NCBI RefSeq assembly: GCF_004054195.1
Contig: NZ_SBIW01000007.1
Coordinates: 310,001-374,000, forward strand
DNA: 64,000 nucleotides
Source: Mucilaginibacter gilvus
Lineage (GTDB): Bacteria; Bacteroidota; Bacteroidia; Sphingobacteriales; Sphingobacteriaceae
Reading direction: 5' to 3'
Part shown: one piece after another, positions 27,927 through 36,056 of the stretch
Layout of the letters: each line of letters starts with the position of its first letter
How positions within the stretch are numbered: position 1 is the first letter of the stretch
Made by a program: the position numbers and the translations under genes
Notes under the pieces: generated by a model
Seen by the model: only the letters and a program-made list of their open reading frames with translations
Told to the model about the DNA's origin: nothing
The model's database searches: none

Positions 27927-28784
27927 ATGAGACAGCTTAAGATATCACAATCCATTACAAATCGCGAATCGCAATCTCTGGATAAATACCTTACCGAGAT
28001 TGGCAAAGTAGACCTTATTACCGCACAGGAAGAGGTTATACTGGCACAGAAGATCCGCGAGGGCGACCAGGCCGCTTTAGAACGTTTAACAAAAACAAAC
28101 CTGCGCTTTGTGGTATCCGTTGCGAAACAATATCAAAACCAGGGGCTTACCTTAGGCGATCTAATTAACGAAGGTAACCTGGGTTTAATAAAAGCAGCAA
28201 GACGTTTTGATGAGACCAAGGGCTTTAAATTTATCTCTTACGCGGTATGGTGGATCCGTCAGTCGATCTTATCGGCTGTTGCAGAGCAAAGCCGTATAGT
28301 TCGTTTACCATTGAACCAAATTGGTTCGCTAAGTAAAATAAACAGGTCTGCTTCTAAATTAGAGCAAACTTTAGAGCGCCAGCCAACTCCGGAAGAATTG
28401 GCCGAAGACCTGGAAACTACTACAGAGCGGATCTCAGATTCGCTATCAAATTCAGGTCGCCAGGTTTCTATGGACGCGCCTTTTATTACAGGCGAAGAAA
28501 ACACCTTACTTGATGTTTTGCAAAGTACTGATGCAAGCACAGATAGCGAACTGATGACCGATTCTCTTTCACAGGAGATAAAACGTTCACTGAACATTCT
28601 GGCGGAGCGCGACAGGCAGGTTATTGTATTGTTCTTCGGTTTGAATAACAATGCAGCTCATTCTTTAGAAGAGATAGGCGAAAAATACAGCCTGACCCGC
28701 GAACGTGTTCGCCAGATAAAAGATAAAGCGCTGATGCGTTTAAGGCAAAATTCAAAAGCGAATTTATTGCAATCGTATTTGTAA
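27927..28784 (+). CDS. rpoD: Primary RNA polymerase sigma factor (RpoD/SigA)
   Basis: The 285-residue length is usual for the primary sigma of Bacteroidota, which lacks region 1.1. Region 1.2 is [15 protein letters not shown]. Region 2 contains [33 protein letters not shown] and [13 protein letters not shown] (core binding and -10 recognition). Region 4 ends with [21 protein letters not shown], the helix-turn-helix for the -33 element. It is a monocistronic gene closed by a strong terminator. It is the sigma factor that should read the TAnnTTTG promoters marked in this window. Confidence 0.97.
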   Translation: MRQLKISQSITNRESQSLDKYLTEIGKVDLITAQEEVILAQKIREGDQAALERLTKTNLRFVVSVAKQYQNQGLTLGDLINEGNLGLIKAARRFDETKGFKFISYAVWWIRQSILSAVAEQSRIVRLPLNQIGSLSKINRSASKLEQTLERQPTPEELAEDLETTTERISDSLSNSGRQVSMDAPFITGEENTLLDVLQSTDASTDSELMTDSLSQEIKRSLNILAERDRQVIVLFFGLNNNAAHSLEEIGEKYSLTRERVRQIKDKALMRLRQNSKANLLQSYL

Positions 28785-28802
28785 TATAACGCCGCCCAAT
28801 AC

Positions 28803-28838
28803 AAAAAGCCCCGACTCATTTTAAGTTGGGGCTTTTTG
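28803..28838 (+). terminator. Intrinsic terminator after rpoD
   Basis: AAAAAGCCCCGACT pairs with AGTTGGGGCTTTTT (one wobble) around a short loop, and a T run follows. Confidence 0.88.
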
Positions 28839-28909
28839 TGTTTTATAGGTTCGTATCTAAAACCTTACTTTTATCTCCTATTAACCTATTCAATAAAAGA
28901 GAAATTACG

Positions 28910-29296
28910 ATGACCATTAATACAAAAATAACAATGGCCGCGGCGGCGGTTTTTTTAGGTTTTATAGGCATTGCCCTAACTTTTTCCCCTAACGAAGCTG
29001 CCGCTATGGCCGGCTTGCAGATTAACCAGGTATGGCAGGTGGTACTACAGGTTTTAGGCGGGCTTTATTTTTCGTTCGCTATTATTAATTGGATGGCAAA
29101 GGGTGCTGCTATAGGCGGCATTTATAATAAGCCGATATTAATGGGCAATTTAAGCCATTTTGTAATTACGGCAATCACCCTGGTAAAACTTACGTTGAAC
29201 AATCATGAACTGCACTACAGCGTTTACTTACTTACAGGTATATATGCAGTGTTTGCCATTTTATTTGGGATGATGCTCTTCCGCAGCCCGGTTTAA
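28910..29296 (+). CDS. Small four-helix membrane protein, family not recognised
   Basis: I use ATG 28910 (128 residues); the frame is open further upstream, but that part lies within the rpoD terminator. The protein has four hydrophobic helices (about residues 8-26, 42-62, 78-95, 102-122) and short polar loops with the motif NKPILMGN in the middle. No catalytic motif is seen. It is a single gene with its own terminator, located between the sigma factor gene and a CBS-domain gene. Confidence 0.75.
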   Translation: MTINTKITMAAAAVFLGFIGIALTFSPNEAAAMAGLQINQVWQVVLQVLGGLYFSFAIINWMAKGAAIGGIYNKPILMGNLSHFVITAITLVKLTLNNHELHYSVYLLTGIYAVFAILFGMMLFRSPV

Positions 29297-29320
29297 GCCT
29301 CTAAGGAGGCGTGTTTTTTT
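29297..29320 (+). terminator. Intrinsic terminator
   Basis: GCCTC and GAGGC form a 5-bp stem with a TAAG loop; GTG and then a run of seven T follow. Confidence 0.6.
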
Positions 29321-29398
29321 AATTATTTAATATCCGCAACCTATTGCTTTTAAAATAGTTATTCGTAAATTCATAAATCCAATTAAACCTGTTATTTT

Positions 29399-29830
29399 AT
29401 GAAAAGCGTAAAACACATCTTAGCCCGTAAGGGTAGTGCGGTTATTGCCGTGCCTGCCGATACCACTGTATTAAATGTGCTTAAACTTATGGCCGAAAAA
29501 AACATCGGCTCCGTGGTGGTTACTGATAACGGCCAGTATATAGGGCTTGTTACCGAACGCGATTACGCCCGTAAAATAATACTGATGGGCAAACATTCTG
29601 ACGAAACTACCGCCGGCGATATCATTAGCACAAACCTGCCGCATGTTACGCCAAAATCGTCGGTAGAAAGCTGCATGATCATCATGAGCGAGAACAACAT
29701 TCGCTATCTGCCAGTATTTGATGATTCTGAGGACCTTTGTGGCATTATATCAATTAACGATGTGGTGTACGAAACCATCCACTCGCAACAGGAAACCATA
29801 GAGCAGCTGCACAGTTATATCCATCAATAG
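29399..29830 (+). CDS. CBS-domain pair protein
   Basis: The 143-residue protein is made of two CBS domains only (about residues 8-60 and 74-125), with NIGSVVVTDNGQYIGLVTERDYAR in the first half and NNIRYLPVFD...GIISINDVV in the second. Such stand-alone pairs bind adenosine nucleotides and sense energy state; the partner is unknown. A short helical tail (ETIHSQQETIEQLHSYI) may serve in dimer contact. Confidence 0.92.
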   Translation: MKSVKHILARKGSAVIAVPADTTVLNVLKLMAEKNIGSVVVTDNGQYIGLVTERDYARKIILMGKHSDETTAGDIISTNLPHVTPKSSVESCMIIMSENNIRYLPVFDDSEDLCGIISINDVVYETIHSQQETIEQLHSYIHQ

Positions 29831-30139
29831 GGCGCGCGCCTCATCGGTTATTTGTGGTAAATGAGGGTGTTGGCACCGCCGGGGCTTTCAATCTGTGTTT
29901 TAGCCTTAAATAGGCGTTACCCGCTGTACAATATCAAATAAAACCAGTTAAAAATGGAGAAATGCAATTGCTGAAAATTACTCCTCCGGCTAATGCAAAT
30001 ACCCGATTTAAAGCATTCAATACAAGGCGTTTATTGGCTTTAAGTCATCAAAAAAAGAATAATAATTTATTGTTTTTTCAGTTTTATTTATTGTAACTTC
30101 ATCATTACCAATTATAAAAATTCTTAAAAAGGAGGCATC
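29831..30139. other. Gene-free region before the DoxX gene
   Basis: I find no gene here. It begins with the 10-base palindrome GGCGCGCGCC (29831-29840) directly after the CBS stop codon and ends with a strong Shine-Dalgarno stretch AAAAAGGAGG before the ATG at 30140. Confidence 0.5.
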
Positions 30140-30604
30140 ATGAATATGGTCCAAAAAGTAGAACATTGGGGTGATCTTCATCACCCGAGATGGCTGGACG
30201 TTGTACGTATTTTCCTGGGATTGATCATTTTTTGTAAAGGCGTAATTTTCATCAGCAGCACGGGTGTGCAGCAGGACTGGATCTTCCAAAACAAAACCTT
30301 TGGGGGCCTGGGGCTGATGGCCGTAGTGCTGATACACGTAATAGCTTTTGTACACGTGATAGGAGGGCTGCTTATTTTAACAGGGCTGCTTACCCGCATG
30401 GTAGTGGTTATGCAGATGCCCATTGTTTTAGGCGCCATATTTTTTGTGAACATCACCAAAGGGCTATCGTACTTAAACACCGAACTGTGGCTTTCTATAA
30501 TCGTTTTCCTGCTGCTGGTACTATTCTGGATTGTAGGTTCGGGCAAGTTTTCGGCAGATAACTGGATAAAGGAAACGAATGATCATCAGCACAGGCATAG
30601 ATAA
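30140..30604 (+). CDS. DoxX-family membrane protein
   Basis: The 154-residue protein has four membrane helices. It shows RIFLGLIIFCKGVIF in the first helix and HVIGGLLILTGLLTR between the second and third, as in the DoxX/DoxD family. Its C-terminus is His-rich (DHQHRHR). Some family members work with quinol oxidation or redox stress; no role can be read here. The ATG is preceded by AAAAAGGAGG at 6 bases' distance, an unusually good ribosome-binding site for a Bacteroidota gene. A terminator follows. Confidence 0.87.
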   Translation: MNMVQKVEHWGDLHHPRWLDVVRIFLGLIIFCKGVIFISSTGVQQDWIFQNKTFGGLGLMAVVLIHVIAFVHVIGGLLILTGLLTRMVVVMQMPIVLGAIFFVNITKGLSYLNTELWLSIIVFLLLVLFWIVGSGKFSADNWIKETNDHQHRHR

Positions 30605-30626
30605 AATTAGCTCAATAGAATTTTTG

Positions 30627-30662
30627 AACCCGGACGCTGAAAGCGTCCGGGTTTTGTTTTTT
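30627..30662 (+). terminator. Intrinsic terminator after the DoxX gene
   Basis: AACCCGGACGCT pairs with AGCGTCCGGGTT through a three-base loop (12 bp), followed by a T-rich run. The GACGCT core resembles the hairpin of the repeats at 30763 and 31467. Confidence 0.88.
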
Positions 30663-30762
30663 ATTGTAAGGGAATCATTGTCCAATCTGCCGGCTTTTTG
30701 GGTTCGGCTCATGAGTTTTGGTACAGCAGCGCTAATCTGGAAGCCCGTTGAAAATTATTTAT

Positions 30763-30827
30763 TAATGCTCGTCAGCGTGGACGCTGATATACTTTTACAG
30801 TCAGGCGTGGACGCCCGACCGGGCGGG
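30763..30827. repeat. 65-bp double-hairpin repeat, copy 1
   Basis: The unit holds two hairpins of the form stem-GG-stem: TCAGCGT-GG-ACGCTGA and TCAGGCGT-GG-ACGCCCGA, followed by CCGGGCGGG. Copy 2 at 31467 has the same length and orientation and differs at seven positions, mostly in the spacer between the hairpins. Confidence 0.85.
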
Positions 30828-30862
30828 TAGCGTTGATAGTATATTAATGGACTATTACTTGC

Positions 30863-31441
30863 TTAAAACCAACTTTTAAGTTCACCCGCCATTTTATCCT
30901 GTTCAGGTGGTAATTCCATTTTACCACATATCAATTCATCAATTCCGGCAGCTATATCGGTAGCTACAGCTCCATGCCTGATAAAGCTTGTAATCCAATT
31001 GGCACCGCACAACCATAAAAATGCCGCAATACCTAACCACCAGGGACCGCTATTTGCTATTGCAAAAGCACCCATAATAACCGACAATATTGATGTGCCG
31101 ATAAATAACTTACGCATATTTATTTGATAGTGAAGCAGCCAACTATTGTTTTTATGAAGCAGATTAAAAACACCATTATCAACGCTACCAAATAATGAGC
31201 CTCTCCAATTGGATGTTGAACCTTTATAACTAACAGACAGATCTTCAACAACAATGTTATCTGCTTTGTCTCTCAATATACTTTTCCCAATATATTGAAA
31301 CTTCTGCTCTTTGTTATCAGGCGTTACTATTGTTTTTAGTGATCTCTTAAAGCGAACAGAAAAAGGGAAAATCATTATTAGCAAACTTTGTATAAAGATA
31401 ATGGAATATTTTTCAGCCTTGAAATAGCTTTCTCCTGGCAT
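30863..31441 (-). CDS. Hypothetical membrane protein between two 65-bp repeats
   Basis: I do not recognise this protein. With the start at ATG 31441 it has 192 residues (an ATG at 31462, only 4 bases from the repeat, would give 199). It has a hydrophobic stretch near the N-terminus (IIFIQSLLIMIFPFSV), a polar middle part with SVSYKGSTSNWRGSLFG, two more hydrophobic segments after residue 105 and a polar tail. The reading frame is intact. Both ends are bracketed by the same 65-bp repeat, which makes this a possible transferred cassette. Confidence 0.6.
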   Translation of the reverse strand: MPGESYFKAEKYSIIFIQSLLIMIFPFSVRFKRSLKTIVTPDNKEQKFQYIGKSILRDKADNIVVEDLSVSYKGSTSNWRGSLFGSVDNGVFNLLHKNNSWLLHYQINMRKLFIGTSILSVIMGAFAIANSGPWWLGIAAFLWLCGANWITSFIRHGAVATDIAAGIDELICGKMELPPEQDKMAGELKSWF

Positions 31442-31466
31442 TACAAAAAACACACCTCTCATCTGC

Positions 31467-31531
31467 TAATACTCGTCAGCGTGGACGCTGACAAAATTTT
31501 GCAGTCGGGCGTGGACGCCTGACCGGGCGGG
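31467..31531. repeat. 65-bp double-hairpin repeat, copy 2
   Basis: This copy is in the same orientation as the one at 30763, with hairpins TCAGCGT-GG-ACGCTGA and TCGGGCGT-GG-ACGCCTGA. The changed pair in the second hairpin keeps a G·T wobble, so the fold is maintained. Confidence 0.85.
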
Positions 31532-31681
31532 GACCAGCTACAAACCAACTGGATAGCTGGAAAGGTTCTCGACTTTAAAAAAATCAAACTGATATCCGGT
31601 TTCAAGATAGACTATAGGGATAGCATTCCTGTATTGAGGATAAGTGGAACGACTAACTTGCGAAAGATCTACTCGAAGTAA
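31523..31681 (+). pseudogene. Possible C-terminal coding remnant
   Basis: From the end of repeat copy 2 a frame stays open for 52 codons to TAA 31679-31681 with no start codon. It reads in part as GKVLDFKKIKLISGFKID and SIPVLRISGTTNLRKIYSK, which has protein-like composition. It could be the 3' stump of a gene cut by the repeat or cassette. No family is recognised, and chance is possible at this length. Confidence 0.25.
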
Positions 31682-31728
31682 GAATGAAATTGCACCAGGT
31701 GTACGTGTGTTTTAAAAAGAATTTATTT

Positions 31729-33780
31729 TCAATTAAATAAAGAATTCCTTTCATCAATTAACGAAGAGATGTCAATATTAAGCGCTGTATTTCCCCGTTT
31801 TTCTTGATAAACACGATTCAACTCCAGGATAAATTTGTTCATTTCGTCTGAGATCAGGTGCAGTTTTTCCGAAAGCTCCTTAATTTCCTCCTCACTAAAT
31901 TCATTATCAGAAATTAGCGCGGTTATGCCCATCATAGAAGCGATAGGCCGGCGAATAACGTGCGCAATATCAAAAATGATTTGCTCAATAGATACGATGT
32001 AGTCTACAAGCGGGGTAATATCGCTTATAGCTCCATACCATAACACCTTTCCATTCTTGCTTTTTTCTGATACGGCCTGCATCCAGCGCCAACTTACATG
32101 GTTATTTATAACTACCCGGTATTGAAAACTAATTATTGTCCCCGTAAGCCAGGCAGTTCTCATCGCATCATCAAATTTAACCTTATCGTCCTCGTGCACT
32201 ATTTCCCTTATTTTAGTAGGGTCTGTGGCCGGGTTCTCCGGATTGTGCGAATGGTTCAATCTATCCGTTCCACGGTTGCAAAAGATGATGTTGGTTTGCC
32301 CGCTCTCCTCAATTTCAAACATATACGTATCCCCCGGAACCTGGCTGGTGATCTTTTTTATCAACTGTTCACTTTCCCTGATTTTTTCCTCTGCTTTTAT
32401 CCGTTCAGAAATATCGGTATGGGTACCCAGGCTTACATTGGTTATATTTCCATTCTTGTCGTGCAGCCTCCTCGCACGCGACCAAATCCAAACCCAGTCG
32501 CCGTTTTGATGGCGCATCCGAAAAAAACTTTCGTATAACTCCGTTGTGCCGCCCATTAAAAAATCATCGAAGATCTTCACTGCACCTTCGCGGTCATCCG
32601 GATGGAGCCGCTCCACCCAGGACATACCCTGTGTATCCTCCCAAACGCCATCGGGCCTGTCCATGCCAAGCATCGCGAAATATTGCGCGCTGTACCATAC
32701 CCGTTGTGTATCAAGGTCGTATTCCCACGCGCCGGTATTTGAAACCGCAATAATGGATTTATAGCGTTCCTCACTTGCCCTTAGTTTCTCCAGGGCTTCT
32801 TTCTTCCGTGTAATATCTCGGTTGATGGACATATACTGGTATACATTGCCTTCCTCATTCAAAAACGGCACAATGGTGGTATCTACCCAGTACAAGGAGC
32901 CATCCTTTGCCTTATTACAAAATTCTCCCCTGTAAAACTTCCCTTGGTGCATGGCATTTCCTAACTCTGTGAAGTATTCAGTTGGGTGGTAACCCGACCA
33001 GAGAACGCTATGCTGTTTGCCTAATAATTCTTCGGGGCTGTATTTACTAATTTTACAAAAATTCTCGTTCACAAACATAAAGGAGCCGTCCACATCAGAG
33101 ATGGCTACGATAGAAGAAATATCTAAGGCGTACTTATAATCTTTCAATTCTTTTTCCCGCTCCCTAAGATCATGCACCTTCTGGTCCTTTACCGTTTCCG
33201 CTTCCTTCCGCTTTATAATTTGGCGTTGCAAGGTAATTAAGCTGGTGCGCAGGTGATTAATGGCGTAATATTGCAAGACAAGGACGGTACCAAAAGGAAT
33301 AATGGCGCTAAACCAGCGGCTGATAGGATCATGTACTACTGTAGCGGCCGGCAAATGACCGGTTACCTCCAGGTAGGCCAGTACGAAGTCTGTAGCTATG
33401 GTTAACAGGCCAATGATCAACCCACCTCTGCGGCCAAGTAAAAACCCGGCGGTAAGTACCACACTCATCTGCGATAGAATGCCCGGCGCAAAGATCCCGC
33501 CGGCGGAGTAACAGGGAATAGTAATGTATAGCCACAGCATGACAGTTAGCGACCAACTTGCAGTGCGGGTGCGCCCAAAATGGTTCAGGGTAAGGTTAAA
33601 GGCGGCTATAAAAAGGGTGATACTCATTAGTAACACCCATCGCGACCACAATTGAGGGAAATAAAAGAACTCTATAAAAACAATCAATCCGGTTACCATC
33701 AACCAGATAATGGCCAACGCGTAAACCATATAGCTTTGATAGTTCTTTTCTTTGTCGGGTGCCAGGAAGATGTTGTTCAT
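31729..33780 (-). CDS. Membrane PAS-domain sensor with HisKA-like end but no ATPase domain
   Basis: The 683-residue protein has six hydrophobic helices (about residues 15-185), a coiled linker, and three PAS/PAC units (about 212-335, 337-460 and 465-590). They show NENFCKISKYSPEELLGKQH, YWVDTTIVPFLNE and WVWIWSRARRLHD. The end holds a dimerisation-type helix pair with the H-box-like FDIAHVIRRPIA (H607). It stops 76 residues later without the N, G1, F and G2 boxes of HATPase_c. No such boxes are found downstream in another frame. It may signal through a partner kinase, or be a decayed kinase. Confidence 0.85.
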   Translation of the reverse strand: MNNIFLAPDKEKNYQSYMVYALAIIWLMVTGLIVFIEFFYFPQLWSRWVLLMSITLFIAAFNLTLNHFGRTRTASWSLTVMLWLYITIPCYSAGGIFAPGILSQMSVVLTAGFLLGRRGGLIIGLLTIATDFVLAYLEVTGHLPAATVVHDPISRWFSAIIPFGTVLVLQYYAINHLRTSLITLQRQIIKRKEAETVKDQKVHDLREREKELKDYKYALDISSIVAISDVDGSFMFVNENFCKISKYSPEELLGKQHSVLWSGYHPTEYFTELGNAMHQGKFYRGEFCNKAKDGSLYWVDTTIVPFLNEEGNVYQYMSINRDITRKKEALEKLRASEERYKSIIAVSNTGAWEYDLDTQRVWYSAQYFAMLGMDRPDGVWEDTQGMSWVERLHPDDREGAVKIFDDFLMGGTTELYESFFRMRHQNGDWVWIWSRARRLHDKNGNITNVSLGTHTDISERIKAEEKIRESEQLIKKITSQVPGDTYMFEIEESGQTNIIFCNRGTDRLNHSHNPENPATDPTKIREIVHEDDKVKFDDAMRTAWLTGTIISFQYRVVINNHVSWRWMQAVSEKSKNGKVLWYGAISDITPLVDYIVSIEQIIFDIAHVIRRPIASMMGITALISDNEFSEEEIKELSEKLHLISDEMNKFILELNRVYQEKRGNTALNIDISSLIDERNSLFN

Positions 33781-34281
33781 AAAAGCGATTTAGGTGAACC
33801 AGGAGCATCCGGAGGAAGGGGTGTATCTCGCGGTAAGCTACCTCATAAATAAATGTACGCAACTTATTAAAAAAATTAATAACGAAGCGTTAAATAATTT
33901 AACAGGCAGGTACCGAATAGCTCAGTGTCTCCGCTCATCAGGATGGCAATTATCCCGTTTGAAAATAATTTCTCATATTAATTCCATGTCACGCAACACC
34001 TCTGACGGGTTATGCTATTAGTTACGCGTCAGGTAGACGATACAAAACGTTTATAGTCAGTCGCTTACACCTGGTGTTCCACAAAACGTGTTTCAGGGTA
34101 TTTTAGCCGATAAAACTTATTTTCAATAAATACCTACAATATAGTTAGTTATGATGATTATTTAAATAACCGGGATGTTCCAAAGTGTTTCACAGGAAAC
34201 TGTAATAGGCTGAAAATCAACACTTTTTTTAAAATAACTGTTCCGCATTTAAAAGTGGAACATCTGCAAAAAAAAAGCATT
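33781..34281. other. Gene-free region between the PAS sensor and tRNA-Lys
   Basis: I see nothing coding in these 501 bases: frames that stay open lack protein-like composition. The sensor's promoter should lie at the left end, but no perfect TAnnTTTG box is visible on the minus strand. Confidence 0.45.
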
Positions 34282-34317
34282 AAAAAAGCCTTCCAACGTA
34301 GGTTGAAAGGCTTTTTT
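34282..34317 (-). terminator. Intrinsic terminator after tRNA-Lys
   Basis: A 10-bp stem (34288-34311) with a four-base loop has a T run on both strands. On the minus strand the one imperfect pair becomes a G·U wobble, whereas on the plus strand it is C·A, so minus is the working direction. Confidence 0.85.
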
Positions 34318-34324
34318 AATTTGG

Positions 34325-34397
34325 TGACCTGGGAGAGGATCGAACTCTCGACCCACTGATTAAGAGTCAGTTGCTCTACCGGCTGAGCTACCAAGTC
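34325..34397 (-). tRNA. tRNA-Lys (anticodon CUU)
   Basis: On the minus strand a 73-base cloverleaf reads from GACTTGG to CCAGGTC plus discriminator A. The anticodon stem ACTGA/TCAGT encloses CTCTTAA, giving CUU, and the T loop is TTCGATC. The next three bases (34324-34322) read CCA, so the 3' end seems encoded in this gene. Confidence 0.97.
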
Positions 34398-34413
34398 GTT
34401 TTTTAACGGGCTG

Positions 34414-34421
34414 CAAATATA
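34414..34421 (-). promoter_or_regulatory. tRNA-Lys promoter -7 element
   Basis: On the minus strand this is TATATTTG, a perfect TAnnTTTG box, 16 bases before the tRNA. A T-rich stretch lies at the -33 distance. Confidence 0.6.
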
Positions 34422-34588
34422 CAGCTTTATCTCATCTAAAAACAGATTTTTGGTAATACATTAAAACAGTGGCGTAACGTGCTCCACAAACCCTTAGTTT
34501 TGCCGAAATTTTATATATTCGGAGCACCGTAAAAACTAACGTATACATATTGATGCCAACCTTTTGCAATAACGGCAATAAATAACCA

Positions 34589-36055
34589 ATGATCTTCAGT
34601 TCCGTTCCCTTCGCCTTTTTTTTCACGATAGTTACAAGCTTATATTTCGCTATTCCATATAAATATCGCTGGGCCTGGTTATTGGCCTGTAGTTGCTATT
34701 TCTACATGGCATTTATCCCGGTATATATATTAATCCTTTTCTTCACCATTATTATCGACTATATATCCGGTATTTTAATTGAGCGGCAGACCGGCAAAAA
34801 ACGGCGATGGCTTTTAATAGTTAGCCTGGTTGCAAACATAGGCATATTGGCTATATTTAAATACTACAACTTTTTTATAGATAGCCTAAATAATTTGCTG
34901 CTTTATAACCACCAGGCCACTGCGTTTCAAAAGCTGGCAATTGTACTCCCCATCGGGCTATCGTTCCACACTTTCCAGGCCATGAGTTATACCATTGAGG
35001 TTTATCGGGGCAATCAAAAGGCCGAGCGACATTTTGGTATATATGCGCTATATGTAATGTTTTACCCACAGCTTGTGGCAGGGCCCATAGAGCGCCCTCA
35101 AAATTTGCTGCACCAGTTTTATGAAAAACACGATATCGATTATAAACGAATAACAGATGGCTTAAAACTAATGGCCTGGGGCCTTTTTAAAAAAGTAGTA
35201 ATAGCCGATAGGCTGGCCATTTTAGTTGACAATGTTTATGATAATCCGCTTAACCACCATGGGCTCAGTTTTATCATTGCTACGGTTTTTTTCTCCTTCC
35301 AGATATTTTGCGATTTTTCCGGCTATTCTGATATGGCTATAGGCATGGCCCGGGTAATAGGATTTAAATTGATGAAAAATTTTAATAGCCCTTATCATGC
35401 TAAAAGCGTACAGGAGTTTTGGGGGCGATGGCACATATCGTTATCAACTTGGTTTAAAGATTACTTGTATATTCCACTCGGAGGCAGGCGGGTGACTGTT
35501 CCGCGCTGGTACTTAAACCTGTTTATTGTGTTTTTAATAAGCGGCCTGTGGCATGGGGCCAATTGGACGTTTATTGCCTGGGGGGCACTGCACGGCTTTT
35601 ACATCATATCCGGGCACATGGTGGCTCCAATTATTACACGTTTTAATAGTTTGGTTGGCATAAAATGGCCCAGGTGGCTCTCCGGGTTTATCAAAACTTT
35701 AACAACATTTACGCTGGTTAGCTTTGCATGGATATTCTTCAGGGCCCGGTCAATAGCTGAAGCTTTGCATGTCATTAAAAGCATATTTACCGAAACCTAT
35801 ACCGATGTGTATCATTTGCTTCATCACAAACCTGGCAACTCTAACCTCGGGTTAATAGGAGAAGAGTTATGGCTGGCCACCCTGGGCATACTGCTATTGG
35901 AGTTTGTTCATATCGCTCAACAGAAGTATAATATATATAAATTAGTTAACGAGAGGCCTGCGTATATGCGATGGGGTTTATACTACGCATTCCTGTTAAT
36001 TCTCTTATTTTTCAATGTTTCGGGCAATAAGGCTTTCATTTATTTCCAGTTTTAA
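34589..36055 (+). CDS. MBOAT-family O-acyltransferase (AlgI-like)
   Basis: The 488-residue protein has about ten membrane helices. Diagnostic stretches are QLVAGPIERPQNLLHQF, FWGRWHISLSTWFKDYLYIPLGG and SGLWHGANWTFIAWGALHG, where H322 is the invariant catalytic His. AlgI-type enzymes take an acyl group across the inner membrane for O-acetylation of a cell-surface polymer. The next gene starts one base after the stop and is the probable partner. Another membrane-lipid role is possible. Confidence 0.93.
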   Translation: MIFSSVPFAFFFTIVTSLYFAIPYKYRWAWLLACSCYFYMAFIPVYILILFFTIIIDYISGILIERQTGKKRRWLLIVSLVANIGILAIFKYYNFFIDSLNNLLLYNHQATAFQKLAIVLPIGLSFHTFQAMSYTIEVYRGNQKAERHFGIYALYVMFYPQLVAGPIERPQNLLHQFYEKHDIDYKRITDGLKLMAWGLFKKVVIADRLAILVDNVYDNPLNHHGLSFIIATVFFSFQIFCDFSGYSDMAIGMARVIGFKLMKNFNSPYHAKSVQEFWGRWHISLSTWFKDYLYIPLGGRRVTVPRWYLNLFIVFLISGLWHGANWTFIAWGALHGFYIISGHMVAPIITRFNSLVGIKWPRWLSGFIKTLTTFTLVSFAWIFFRARSIAEALHVIKSIFTETYTDVYHLLHHKPGNSNLGLIGEELWLATLGILLLEFVHIAQQKYNIYKLVNERPAYMRWGLYYAFLLILLFFNVSGNKAFIYFQF

Positions 36056-36056
36056 T

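Noticed and set aside
30579..30830. Open frame of 83 codons after the DoxX gene
   Set aside because: It runs through the DoxX terminator and repeat copy 1 and has no protein-like features outside them.
33794..34021. 75-codon frame between the PAS sensor and tRNA-Lys
   Set aside because: No good start, no promoter, and no recognisable fold; it is in a gap but looks random.
34158..34394. 78-codon minus-strand frame over tRNA-Lys
   Set aside because: It covers the whole tRNA and its terminator, so it is an artefact.
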